Positions 25,909-34,976 of a DNA stretch of 64,000 nt are shown here, piece after piece; positions within the stretch are counted from its first letter, which is position 1; the number at the start of each line of letters is the position of its first letter. Source of the DNA: Chitinophagales bacterium. GTDB taxonomy: Bacteria; Bacteroidota; Bacteroidia; Chitinophagales; JADIYW01. The translations under genes were made by a program, and so were the position numbers. The notes beneath the pieces were generated by a model. It was not told the origin of the DNA. It saw only the letters and a list, made by a program, of their open reading frames with translations, and did not search any database. Where the stretch lies: the NCBI GenBank assembly GCA_023957235.1, contig JAMLHI010000004.1, positions 1-64,000 of the forward strand, in the 5' to 3' direction.

Positions 25909-27617
25909 AACTAAATTTTAAAAAGCGCTTATTTCTTTACTTTACATTTGTTTTTTCTATTTCGATTATTGGTGTAACTATTTTTGAACGAAATAAAGAA
26001 AGAGAACAAAAAATAGAAACCTTAGAAGGGAAATTAGATGTTTATACTTCTACCATTAGTTCTGTTCTATCAAAAAATGTAACAATAAATATTTCTAATT
26101 TAGACAGCTTAGTTACCCTGTTTCCACCAGAACTTAGAGTGAGTCTTATTGATAAAAAAGGTAAGGTTGTTTTTGACAATTCTATTAAAAATTTAAATCA
26201 ATTAGAGAATCATTCCCAACGACCTGAAATTCTAGCATTAAAAACAAACAGTAAAGGCACTGATATTCGCAACTCTGCATCTAAGCATCAACCTTATCTA
26301 TATTATGCCAAAGACAATGGAATATATTTTATTCGTGTAGCCTTACCTTATAATATTAATACTAAAAATTTTCTAAAACCTGATAATTCATTTGTTTATT
26401 TCATTTTAGTTATCTATTTATCTGTACTTTTTTTAATCAATAGTATTATTAGAAAATTTGGCAAATCTGTAACTCAATTGCGTGATTTAGCAATAAATAC
26501 AAAAGTAGTGGATTCAAATTTTCATTTTTCAGATAATGAATTAGATGAAATTGGTAAAAAACTTACCGAAAATTATCTGTTATTAGAAAAATCAAAGAAT
26601 GAGATAAACATTGAAAAAGAAAAATTATTGCAACATATCCATAATTCTAAAGAAGGTATTTGTTTTTTTAATCCTCAAATGGAAGTAGAATTTTATAATG
26701 GACATTTTATTCAATATCTACATTTAATAACAGATTCTGACGAGGGTAATCCTAATGTAATTTTTACAGATAAAGCATTTGAAAGGCTACAGCTTTTCTT
26801 AAAGGATTTAAGCGCTAATTTCTTAGATTATAAGATTTCTAAACAAGGTAAAATATTCAATCTTCGTTTAGTCTTTTTTGAAAACAAAGGATTTGAAATC
26901 ATCTTGAATGACATTACACTTCAAGAAAAAAATCGAATTTTAAAACAAGAAATGACAGGCAATATTGCTCATGAACTTAGAACGCCTGTAACTGGAATAA
27001 GAGGATATTTAGAAACAGTCCTTTCTCAACCTTTGGATGAAAAAAAACAACTTTATTTTATCGAAAAAGCTTTTAATCAGACAAAAGCACTATCAGAACT
27101 TATTCAAGATATGAGTTTAATTTCAAAAATTGAAGAAGCAAGTCACACATTTCCTATGCAATCAATTCTGCTTAAAAAATTTATTGAAAATATAAGAGAA
27201 GAATATTCCATACAACTAGCCCAAAAAGAGATGCAATTTACTATCAATATTTCTGAAAATTGTGAAATCAAAGGCAACCCTAATTTATTAAATTCTATTT
27301 TTAAAAACTTAATTGATAATGCGCTTAGATATGCTGGAAATAATATGAGCATAGTTGTTAATTTATACAATCAAGACGCTGATTTTTGTTACTTCTCATT
27401 CTATGATACTGGAAAAGGTATTGAAGATGAAAAGCATCTTTCTAGGTTATTTGAAAGATTTTATAGAGTAAATGAAGGTAGATCTAGAGATCTGGGTGGT
27501 TCAGGCTTAGGATTGTCTATAGTAAAAAATGCTATACAGATTCACGGCGGAACTATATATGCTAAAAATAGAAAAGGTGGAGGTTTAGAATTTCTTTTTC
27601 ATTTAAAAAGAGTTTAA
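25905..27617 (+). CDS. phoR: PhoR-like sensor histidine kinase
   Basis: A 570-residue kinase: an N-terminal helix (about 10-25), a periplasmic domain of about 130 residues, a second helix ('FVYFILVIYLSVLFLINSII', about 160-182), a linker with a PAS-like segment, then HisKA with 'NIAHELRTPVTG' (His356), N-box 'NLIDNALRYA', G1 'DTGKGI', F-box 'LFERFYRV' and G2 'GGSGLGLSIV'. All catalytic parts are intact. It is translationally coupled to the regulator gene and lies at the end of the phosphate block, so control by PstSCAB-PhoU is expected. A sizeable periplasmic domain is larger than in E. coli PhoR. Confidence 0.9.
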   Translation: MKLNFKKRLFLYFTFVFSISIIGVTIFERNKEREQKIETLEGKLDVYTSTISSVLSKNVTINISNLDSLVTLFPPELRVSLIDKKGKVVFDNSIKNLNQLENHSQRPEILALKTNSKGTDIRNSASKHQPYLYYAKDNGIYFIRVALPYNINTKNFLKPDNSFVYFILVIYLSVLFLINSIIRKFGKSVTQLRDLAINTKVVDSNFHFSDNELDEIGKKLTENYLLLEKSKNEINIEKEKLLQHIHNSKEGICFFNPQMEVEFYNGHFIQYLHLITDSDEGNPNVIFTDKAFERLQLFLKDLSANFLDYKISKQGKIFNLRLVFFENKGFEIILNDITLQEKNRILKQEMTGNIAHELRTPVTGIRGYLETVLSQPLDEKKQLYFIEKAFNQTKALSELIQDMSLISKIEEASHTFPMQSILLKKFIENIREEYSIQLAQKEMQFTINISENCEIKGNPNLLNSIFKNLIDNALRYAGNNMSIVVNLYNQDADFCYFSFYDTGKGIEDEKHLSRLFERFYRVNEGRSRDLGGSGLGLSIVKNAIQIHGGTIYAKNRKGGGLEFLFHLKRV

Positions 27618-27981
27618 ATATTATTGAACTTTTTGTGGATAATTATACCAACTTATGTTTCAGATTTATACTGAAATATAAAGATTGAATGTTCTCTATA
27701 AGATGCTTCCTCTATGTATGCGTTTGGTGAACTTTTAAAAATATCGTATTACTCGATAGCTGAACAATATGATTTGCTTATTGTCGAACTTTTAGTAAAA
27801 TATTTAATATATTATGATATTAATAATTGATAATTTAATACACTAATTATTAGATATAGATTTTTGGTTATCCAGCTTTAAGGGAAATTTTTTTTTATTT
27901 GTACAGTTTAATCCCCAAAATACACTAATTGTTTTTAATGATTATTTAATGTTAAAAATTGTTTAATTTTTAAATGTGAGC
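27618..27981. other. Intergenic region after phoR
   Basis: About 360 very AT-rich bases without a supportable gene. A single perfect reverse DnaA-box-like 9-mer (TGTGGATAA) lies at 27634-27642, which may be chance. The end of the region carries the promoter of the next gene. Confidence 0.35.
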
Positions 27982-27989
27982 TATTTTTG
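27982..27989 (+). promoter_or_regulatory. Predicted -7 box that fixes the start of the following gene
   Basis: TATTTTTG matches TAnnTTTG, with a TTG-containing element about 24 bases upstream. Transcription would start near 27996, downstream of the GTG at 27976. The first usable start is therefore the ATG at 28015. Confidence 0.55.
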
Positions 27990-28014
27990 CCCTTCTGTAT
28001 TGTGTTTGTGTTAT

Positions 28015-29253
28015 ATGCGTATTTATTTAATTATCTCATTGCTAGTTGCTGGGCTATTCAATGCTCAAGCTCAGATTGCAGGTTGTAGGGATCCTAAAGC
28101 TGGTAACTATAATAAGGATGCCACTGTGAATGATGGCTCTTGTGTGTATTCGAATGTATTTCATTTGCCTAGAAAAATTGTTAATCTACCAAGTGCTGTT
28201 TCTGAGACTTCGGGATTGTTCTTATGGAATGAATTTCTATGGACATTTAATGATAGTGGAGGTGAAGCTGCTCTTTATGCCCTTGACCCAAATACTGGAA
28301 GTGTTATGCACAAATTAATTGTCGCAGGTGCTGCCAATTATGACTGGGAAGATATAGCCGTAGATGACAACTTTGTGTATATAGGTGACATTGGAAATAA
28401 TAATGGAAATAGACGCGATTTGAAAATATACAAATTTCCAATTGAAGATTTGGAGAAAGATACAGCTCACGCAATAGCCATTCATTTCAGCTATGAAGAT
28501 CAAGTAGATTTCACGACAAATCCTAATAAAAATGACTATGACGCAGAAGCCTTGGTAAGTATTGGTGACAGTCTATATATTTTTTCAAAAAATTGGGTCA
28601 ATTCAAGATGTCGCATTTATGCATTGGATAAAAATCAAGAGAATCAAGAAGCAAAATTATTAAATGAATTTTTCTCAAATGGCATGATAACAGGTGCTGA
28701 TTTTCAGCCGTTAGATCAGGTATTGGTTTTATGTGGATACAATGCCTTGCTGCAACCTTTTATATGGCTACTTTGGGACTTTCCTAATCATGATATTTGG
28801 GCAGGTAATAAAAGGAGAATAAATTTGAATTTACCTTTTCATCAAATCGAGGGGGTTGCTTGGGCAGGAGGAAGCAATTATTTGTTGACCAATGAAGAGC
28901 TTAAACAAGTAGTCAATGTGAATGCTGCTTTATTTAGTTTAGATATGTCTCCTTGGGTAGATGCTACTAATATTTATATTTATGTAACATCCAATGCAAA
29001 CTCTAATGAGGAAAAAGGATTTGAAATTTTTCCCAATCCTGTGAATGGTTTTCTCAATGTTCAATGGGAATCATCAAAATCTATTCATAGCATTGAAGTA
29101 TATGATATGAAAGGAAGTCAGTCTGAAGTGTGGATGCTACCTCTTCATCAAAACCAAAGTCAGTTGAATCTGTCTCATTATTTACCAGGTACTTATATCT
29201 TAGTACTTGTTGGAGATACTGGAAGATATGTAAAGAAATTTGAAGTAAAATAG
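28015..29253 (+). CDS. Secreted beta-propeller-like protein with T9SS type A sorting domain
   Basis: A 412-residue exported protein. Signal peptide 'MRIYLIISLLVAGLFNAQAQ' is followed by a short Cys-containing calcium-binding-like repeat ('GCRDPKAGNYNKDATVNDG' with 'SC') that is widespread in secreted Bacteroidetes proteins. The central 270 residues contain repeating strand motifs ('LWNEFLWTFNDSGG', 'DWEDIAVDDNFVYIGDIGNN') resembling a propeller of the phytase/SdiA-regulated kind; no catalytic residues can be named. The last 75 residues are a Por secretion tail ('FEIFPNPVNGFLNVQW'). The ATG at 28015 is chosen from signal peptide and promoter position. Likely surface-exposed or released; substrate unknown. 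Confidence 0.83.
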   Translation: MRIYLIISLLVAGLFNAQAQIAGCRDPKAGNYNKDATVNDGSCVYSNVFHLPRKIVNLPSAVSETSGLFLWNEFLWTFNDSGGEAALYALDPNTGSVMHKLIVAGAANYDWEDIAVDDNFVYIGDIGNNNGNRRDLKIYKFPIEDLEKDTAHAIAIHFSYEDQVDFTTNPNKNDYDAEALVSIGDSLYIFSKNWVNSRCRIYALDKNQENQEAKLLNEFFSNGMITGADFQPLDQVLVLCGYNALLQPFIWLLWDFPNHDIWAGNKRRINLNLPFHQIEGVAWAGGSNYLLTNEELKQVVNVNAALFSLDMSPWVDATNIYIYVTSNANSNEEKGFEIFPNPVNGFLNVQWESSKSIHSIEVYDMKGSQSEVWMLPLHQNQSQLNLSHYLPGTYILVLVGDTGRYVKKFEVK

Positions 29254-29345
29254 CTGGGTTTATATCTAATAATAGTATTTGAGATGAATGGTACTTGTAT
29301 TAATGATTTTTCACCATTATAATGATTTAAATTCTCACTCAACAC

Positions 29346-29951
29346 TTAGAATACTTCATTGATAAAATGAGGGATAATTCCTGGAATTGTAATAATCGTG
29401 TAAATCAAGCCATATAATGCCCCATAAAAATGCGCTGAATGACCTATGTTGTCATTAGAATTTTTAGCCATGTAAGCACTAAATCCTAAAAATAAAGGTC
29501 CAAATATATAGGCAGGAATATGAAAAGGAATAGGAAAAATACCTATACCCATTTGAGGGTAAATTAAGATACTGGAAAATATAACCGCAGAGACAGCTCC
29601 TGAAGCTCCAACAGCCATATATCTCGAATTGTTCCTGTTTTGGAAATAATCTACCAGAGAACTCACAGGCAATGCGCTAAGGTATAAAAGAATAAAAAGT
29701 AAATTTCCTGAATTTTCATAGATATTATTGAACATCTTCTCTACAATTCCACCAAAAAGATAAAATGAATACATATTAAATATCAAGTGCATCCAGTCTC
29801 CATGTAATAAACCATAAGTAAAAAACCGTTGCCATTCATTCGTTTTTGACATATACTGAGGGGCAAAAATAAATTTTCTAAATACTTCTTCATTGCTAAA
29901 AGCAATAATCGAAATAAGGGCTGTGATAATAATAATTGCTATAGTAACCAT
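29346..29951 (-). CDS. Rhomboid family intramembrane serine protease
   Basis: A 201-residue, six-helix membrane protease. The catalytic dyad is visible as Ser117 in 'GASGAV' and His174 in 'GHSAHFYGALYG', and the oxyanion/loop residues His50, His55 and Asn59 lie in 'HGDWMHLIFNM'. It cleaves transmembrane segments within the inner membrane; no substrate can be inferred from neighbours. It starts four bases after the stop of rlmH, so the two are transcribed together. Confidence 0.92.
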   Translation of the reverse strand: MVTIAIIIITALISIIAFSNEEVFRKFIFAPQYMSKTNEWQRFFTYGLLHGDWMHLIFNMYSFYLFGGIVEKMFNNIYENSGNLLFILLYLSALPVSSLVDYFQNRNNSRYMAVGASGAVSAVIFSSILIYPQMGIGIFPIPFHIPAYIFGPLFLGFSAYMAKNSNDNIGHSAHFYGALYGLIYTIITIPGIIPHFINEVF

Positions 29952-29954
29952 AAG

Positions 29955-30419
29955 TTATTCGTGATGATAAGGTAATCCTTTTATAATTGTCATTCCGCGG
30001 TATAATTGTTCCAAAAACAACAAGCGGATAATTTGATGAGAAAATGTCATGGGTGATAATGAAAGCATAGCATTGGCCCTTTTGTATATTGACTCGTCAA
30101 ATCCATAAGCTCCACCAACAAGAAAAATAATTTTTTTCTGTAATAGCATTTGACGTTTTTCAATTTCTTTGGCAAAATGAAGAGAAGTATATGTTTGCCC
30201 TCTTTCATCCAATAAGATGAGTTGTTCTTCTGGTTTGATTCTTTCTAGTACCTGTTTAGCTTCTTTTAATAAGAATGATTTTTCATTGTTTGCCTTTAAA
30301 TCAGGTAGTGTAATCATTTGAAAATCCGTAAGACGCTCTAATCTTTTACTATAATCTTTTATGCCATCATCAAGATATTTAAATGAAGTTTTTCCCAATA
30401 CCCAGAATTCTATTTTCAT
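29955..30419 (-). CDS. rlmH: 23S rRNA (pseudouridine1915-N3)-methyltransferase
   Basis: A 154-residue SPOUT-fold methyltransferase that methylates pseudouridine 1915 in helix 69 of 23S rRNA. The AdoMet-binding knot is seen in 'LDERGQTYTSLHFA', 'IIFLVGGAYGFDESI' and 'LSPMTFSHQIIRLLFLEQLYRG', ending with the family tail 'GLPYHHE'. The frame can open at 30437, but the ATG at 30419 starts the conserved 'MKIEFWVLGKT' and gives the usual length. Downstream gene is a rhomboid protease. Confidence 0.96.
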   Translation of the reverse strand: MKIEFWVLGKTSFKYLDDGIKDYSKRLERLTDFQMITLPDLKANNEKSFLLKEAKQVLERIKPEEQLILLDERGQTYTSLHFAKEIEKRQMLLQKKIIFLVGGAYGFDESIYKRANAMLSLSPMTFSHQIIRLLFLEQLYRGMTIIKGLPYHHE

Positions 30420-30486
30420 GATGGAGCAAAGTTGCAATCTTTTTGTTTATTTTGTACTATATATTATATAAGGAAATATATTCGCT

Positions 30487-30951
30487 ATGAATCTTTTTGT
30501 CATCATTTTATTAATTGTTTCAGGAACTGTATTAGTGATTTTGGAAATATTTATTCTCCCAGGTATGATAGCTGGAATTGTCGGAGGGTGTTTAAGTATT
30601 TGGGGAGTTTACGAAGCATTTGTTCTATATGGGTATAATTGGGGTTGGACGGCTTTGATAGTGGCTATTTTGTTAAACTTTACTGCAATATGGTTGGCTT
30701 TTAAAAATATCCATAGGTCCAAGTTGACAATGAAAGCAGATATTGATGGACGCATGAATGAGTTTGATGATTTTGGTTTAGTTAAAGGCGATATCGGTAC
30801 GACTATCTCAGATTTAAGGCCAGAAGGTAAGGCTATATTTGGTGATAAAATGTTGAGTGTTTGGAGTTATGAAGGAGTTTTTATATCTTCAAACACTAGA
30901 ATTCAGATTGTGAAAATTTCTGATAATAAAATTTTTGTTGAACAAAATTAA
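30487..30951 (+). CDS. NfeD family membrane protein
   Basis: A 154-residue protein with three N-terminal membrane helices (about 1-75) and a C-terminal OB-fold-like domain ('DIGTTISDLRPEGKAIFGDKMLSVWSYEG...' region). This is the short NfeD form without a ClpP-like protease domain. NfeD proteins interact with flotillin/stomatin proteins in the membrane, and the FloA gene follows nine bases later, the classical arrangement. Its likely role is in organising membrane microdomains together with FloA. Confidence 0.9.
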   Translation: MNLFVIILLIVSGTVLVILEIFILPGMIAGIVGGCLSIWGVYEAFVLYGYNWGWTALIVAILLNFTAIWLAFKNIHRSKLTMKADIDGRMNEFDDFGLVKGDIGTTISDLRPEGKAIFGDKMLSVWSYEGVFISSNTRIQIVKISDNKIFVEQN

Positions 30952-30960
30952 TTAACTACC

Positions 30961-31929
30961 ATGAATACAACTGTTTTGATGATAGGAGGTTTTATACTCC
31001 TTCTTTTTGTTTTGGTTTTTGTCCTAACCTTCATGCGATATATTAGCTTATGGATAAGCGCAATATTGGCAAATGTAAGAATAGGTTTGATAGAACTATT
31101 TGTCATGCAACTGCGTAATGTTCCACCTAATGTGATTGTAAATGCAATGGTTATGGCGACTAAAGCTGGATTGGCCATTTCTAAAGATGAGCTAGAAGCA
31201 CACTATCTAGCGGGTGGAAAAATTAATAGTGTAGTCAGTGCATTGATTTCTGCAGACAAAGCCAATATTCCTTTGTCTTTCAAAGAAGCAACAGCAATTG
31301 ATTTGGCTGGTAGAGATGTATTTGAAGCAGTACAAATGTCTGTAAATCCTAAAGTCATTGAATCTCCCCCTGTTACCGCTGTGGCAAAAGATGGTATTCA
31401 GTTGATAGCCAAAGCGAGAGTAACTGTAAGAGCCAATATTAGACAGCTAGTGGGCGGAGCTGGAGAGGAGACTGTTTTGGCTCGGATTGGAGAAGGGATT
31501 GTTACTTCAATAGGTTCAGCCGATTCTCATAAGTCGGTTTTAGAAAATCCAGATACAATATCTAAACTTGTTTTAGGTAAAGGATTAGATAGTGGAACTG
31601 CTTTTGAAATCCTATCTATTGATATTGCAGATATTGATATAGGAAAAAATATCGGTGCACAATTGCAGATTGATCAAGCTAATGCGGATAAGAATATTGC
31701 TCAAGCAAAAGCTGAAGAACGTAGAGCAATGGCAGTAGCTCACGAGCAGGAACAAAAAGCCAAAGCACAAGAAGCAAGAGCTAAAGTAATTGAAGCAGAA
31801 GCTCAAATCCCTCTAGCAATGGCAGAAGCATTTAGAAAAGGCAATTTGGGTATCATGGATTACTATAAAATAGAAAATATTAAATCAGATACTGACATGA
31901 GAGGCTCTATTGCTAAAGAAGGGCAGTAA
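30961..31929 (+). CDS. floA: Flotillin-like protein FloA
   Basis: A 322-residue SPFH-family protein with one N-terminal membrane hairpin (about 5-27), the FloA-specific '[17 protein letters not shown]' region, an SPFH core ('[20 protein letters not shown]') and a long Ala/Glu/Lys-rich coiled coil ('[20 protein letters not shown]' character). It scaffolds membrane microdomains. It is co-transcribed with nfeD and followed by a strong terminator. Length and order of domains match FloA of Firmicutes and Bacteroidetes. Confidence 0.95.
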   Translation: MNTTVLMIGGFILLLFVLVFVLTFMRYISLWISAILANVRIGLIELFVMQLRNVPPNVIVNAMVMATKAGLAISKDELEAHYLAGGKINSVVSALISADKANIPLSFKEATAIDLAGRDVFEAVQMSVNPKVIESPPVTAVAKDGIQLIAKARVTVRANIRQLVGGAGEETVLARIGEGIVTSIGSADSHKSVLENPDTISKLVLGKGLDSGTAFEILSIDIADIDIGKNIGAQLQIDQANADKNIAQAKAEERRAMAVAHEQEQKAKAQEARAKVIEAEAQIPLAMAEAFRKGNLGIMDYYKIENIKSDTDMRGSIAKEGQ

Positions 31930-31957
31930 TATTTTTAAAGAAAAAAAATATTTGTTG

Positions 31958-31987
31958 AGGTAGTCAATTATTTGACTACCTTTTTTT
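31958..31987 (+). terminator. Rho-independent terminator after floA
   Basis: A perfect ten-base stem (AGGTAGTCAA with TTGACTACCT) and a four-base loop are followed by seven T residues, 29 bases after the floA stop. Confidence 0.92.
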
Positions 31988-32076
31988 ATAAAGAAACTTG
32001 GTCATCTTTTGATAAAATACTCAAAAGATATGAAGTATCTTTTAATCTAATATTTGAATAGGCATTGAATCAGAGA

Positions 32077-33093
32077 CTATCTCTTTCTTTTACTTAATTT
32101 TTCGGCTATAATACTTGCAGCAATCAATTGTAGAGTATGATAAATCATTAAAGGCAAAAGAATAATACCAATTGAAGGATTGTTTTTAAATAATACACTT
32201 GACATGACAGTGCCATGTACTAATGATTTTTTTGAACCGCAAAAGGCTGCAGTAATCGTATCTTCTTTTGAGAAATTCATCAGACGACTGATTTTTGTAA
32301 TCGAAAAATAGGATACAAAAAATAAGAGCATCATGGATACACTCAAAATAATGAGCTCAATTGAATTTATTTTACCAAATAGTCCTTGGAGAAATGATTC
32401 GCAGAAAGAAATATAAACGATCATGATGATGATAGTCTGATCAAATATTTTCAATAGTTGAATATGCCTTTCCACCATTCTTTTAAAATAGGGATGCAAA
32501 AACAAACCGAGACCCACTGGTACGATGACTTGAAGTATTAAGTCAATAATGACTTGCGTTAAATCCATTCCTTGTTGAGAAGTGCTCATGAAAAAATTCA
32601 TGATGATGGGAGTCATTAGAACACCTATAAGACTGGATATGCTGGCATTAAAGATAGCTGCCGGGATATTTCCATGCGCTATAGATACCATGACTACTGA
32701 AGATGAAACCGTAGAAGGTAGTGCAGCTAGTAGAAATATTCCCACCCAAATCATGTCAGAGGCTTCAGGTTGGAATAGCCAACTCGCTATCAATATGATA
32801 AAAGGAAAAATAATGAAAGTAGAAATTTGAACTAAAAAGTGAAGATGGACATTCTTTAATCCAGACCTAAGATTTTCTGGACTTAGTTTAAGACCATAAA
32901 AGAAAAAAATGAGAGCTACTCCAATATTTGATATTTTCCTAAAGGGAATAGGAGAGTTATGAGCACCCCATTGAGGAAATAAATAGGCCAAGAAAACAAC
33001 AGTCAGCATACCCAAAATGAAGTTGTCTATTCCAAAAGATGCCAATCGACTTTTTATTTGAGTATGTATTTTTATAAAACTCATCAAAGGCAA
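32077..33093 (-). CDS. Bile acid:sodium symporter (SBF/BASS) family transporter
   Basis: A 338-residue membrane protein with nine to ten predicted helices. The motifs 'FFFYGLKLSPENLRSGL', 'ALPSTVSSSVVM' and 'TAAFCGSKKSLVHGTVM' match the SBF-like (YfeH/YocS-type) branch, whose substrates are organic anions with sodium or protons; true bile acids are unlikely in this organism. It stands alone between two plus-strand units. The start may be the ATG at 33093 or the one three codons later ('MSFIKIH'). Confidence 0.88.
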   Translation of the reverse strand: MPLMSFIKIHTQIKSRLASFGIDNFILGMLTVVFLAYLFPQWGAHNSPIPFRKISNIGVALIFFFYGLKLSPENLRSGLKNVHLHFLVQISTFIIFPFIILIASWLFQPEASDMIWVGIFLLAALPSTVSSSVVMVSIAHGNIPAAIFNASISSLIGVLMTPIIMNFFMSTSQQGMDLTQVIIDLILQVIVPVGLGLFLHPYFKRMVERHIQLLKIFDQTIIIMIVYISFCESFLQGLFGKINSIELIILSVSMMLLFFVSYFSITKISRLMNFSKEDTITAAFCGSKKSLVHGTVMSSVLFKNNPSIGIILLPLMIYHTLQLIAASIIAEKLSKRKR

Positions 33094-33337
33094 AGGTATT
33101 CTATTTTTGAATCATTGAAAAAGATGAAGTTGATTTGAATAATTATAAAGATGTATTCTTAAAGAACTATTGCAAAATGTAAAATTATTTTTTTAAATAA
33201 AGGATTGAAAGCCTTGTTATAAATGATATAATACCTAATCTTTAGCTAATACTTAACTTAATCTATGTTTAACATATTTTCATCGTTATTAAGTTATAAA
33301 AAGCATATATTCGCACATCATTTAAAAAAAATACCTG

Positions 33338-34936
33338 ATGTCACAAAATTATAAAGTACCTCAGGGCGTTCAAATTACTGGTAAATATACGCCCGAATTT
33401 GCGGAAATTCTTACACCGGAAGCATTAGAATTTGTTGTTGGACTACAGAGAAAATTTAACAAAAGACGTAAGGAATTATTGCAGGCTCGTGTAGAGCGTC
33501 AGAAATCATTAGATCAAGGTATTCTTCCTGATTTTCTTCCTGAAACCAAATCTATTCGTGAAGGCAATTGGATTGTTGCACCTGTACCTGCTGATATTCA
33601 AGATAGAAGAGTAGAAATTACTGGACCTGTTGATCGTAAAATGATTATTAATGCATTGAACTCAGGTGCAAAGGTTTTTATGGCAGATTTTGAAGATGCC
33701 AATTCTCCAACTTGGGAAAATAATATTGATGGTCAAGTCAATATGAGAGATGCAAATCGCAAAACAATTTCTTTAGTTGATGAAGCAAAAGGAAAGACTT
33801 ATCAATTAAACGAGACTACCGCTGCTTTGTTTGCTCGTCCGAGAGGATGGCACATGGAAGAAAAAAATGTCACAGTAGATGGTGAAAATATGTCTGCTTC
33901 AATTTGGGATTTTGGTTTGTATTTCTATCATAATGTTCATCAAAGGTTGAAAAATGGAAGTGGTATTTATTATTATTTGCCTAAAATGGAACATCATTTA
34001 GAAGCTAGGTTATGGAATGATATTTTTGTATTAGCTCAAAGCCAGTTGGATGTGCCTTTAGGAACTGTAAAAGCTACTGTTTTAATTGAAACAATTATGG
34101 CTACTTTCCAATTGAATGAAATTTTATTTGAATTGAGAGATCACTCAGCGGGATTGAACTGTGGACGTTGGGATTATATCTTCTCATTTATCAAGAGATT
34201 GGTAAAAAATGAAGCCTATTTAGTTCCTGACAGAGCACAAGTGACTATGACTTCTCCATTTATGAAATCATACTCAGAATTGGTCATCCAGACTTGTCAC
34301 AAACGTGAAGCATTTGCAATGGGTGGAATGGCTGCACAAATTCCTATCAAAAATGATGAAGCTGCCAATAAAGTAGCTATGGAAAAAGTGAGAGCAGATA
34401 AAGAGAGAGAAGCAAAAGCAGGTCATGATGGTACATGGGTAGCACACCCTGGATTGGTGGCTATTGCGATGGAACAATTTGATAAATATATGCCTACACC
34501 TAATCAGATTCATGTCAAAAGAGAAGATGTAAAAGTGTCTGCTAAAGATTTGTTGGAAGTACCAGTAGGAACAATTACTCTTGGTGGTTTGAAAACAAAT
34601 ATTGATGTAGGTATTCAATATATAGAAGCTTGGCTAAGAGGCAATGGTTGTGTGCCAATTCATAACTTGATGGAGGATGCTGCAACAGCTGAAATTTCAA
34701 GAACACAAGTGTGGCAGTGGGTAAAACATCCTAAGGCAGTATTGGAAGATGGTTCAAAAATCACTGCTGATACTGTTAAAGGATTGATTGCAGCACAAAA
34801 AGAAGCATATCAAGCTGAATTAGGAAATAAATACGCAGATTCAAAGTTTGATTTGGCAATAGAATTATTTGAAAGAATGAGTTTGGCTGATACTTTAGAA
34901 GAGTTCTTAACCTTAGAAGCATACAACTATATTTAA
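33338..34936 (+). CDS. aceB: Malate synthase (A type)
   Basis: A 532-residue TIM-barrel enzyme that condenses glyoxylate with acetyl-CoA to malate. Diagnostic segments: 'FMADFEDANSPTWEN' (Mg-binding region), 'TVLIETIMATFQLNEILFELR' and 'LNCGRWDYIFSFIKR', and the C-terminal 'CVPIHNLMEDAATAEISRTQVWQW' with catalytic Asp. Length matches malate synthase A, not the larger G form. It lies 40 bases before aceA; together they form the glyoxylate shunt, used for growth on acetate or fatty acids. Confidence 0.96.
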   Translation: MSQNYKVPQGVQITGKYTPEFAEILTPEALEFVVGLQRKFNKRRKELLQARVERQKSLDQGILPDFLPETKSIREGNWIVAPVPADIQDRRVEITGPVDRKMIINALNSGAKVFMADFEDANSPTWENNIDGQVNMRDANRKTISLVDEAKGKTYQLNETTAALFARPRGWHMEEKNVTVDGENMSASIWDFGLYFYHNVHQRLKNGSGIYYYLPKMEHHLEARLWNDIFVLAQSQLDVPLGTVKATVLIETIMATFQLNEILFELRDHSAGLNCGRWDYIFSFIKRLVKNEAYLVPDRAQVTMTSPFMKSYSELVIQTCHKREAFAMGGMAAQIPIKNDEAANKVAMEKVRADKEREAKAGHDGTWVAHPGLVAIAMEQFDKYMPTPNQIHVKREDVKVSAKDLLEVPVGTITLGGLKTNIDVGIQYIEAWLRGNGCVPIHNLMEDAATAEISRTQVWQWVKHPKAVLEDGSKITADTVKGLIAAQKEAYQAELGNKYADSKFDLAIELFERMSLADTLEEFLTLEAYNYI

Positions 34937-34976
34937 TCAGAAACAATATTTATTTAATCACAATATCAAATTAATT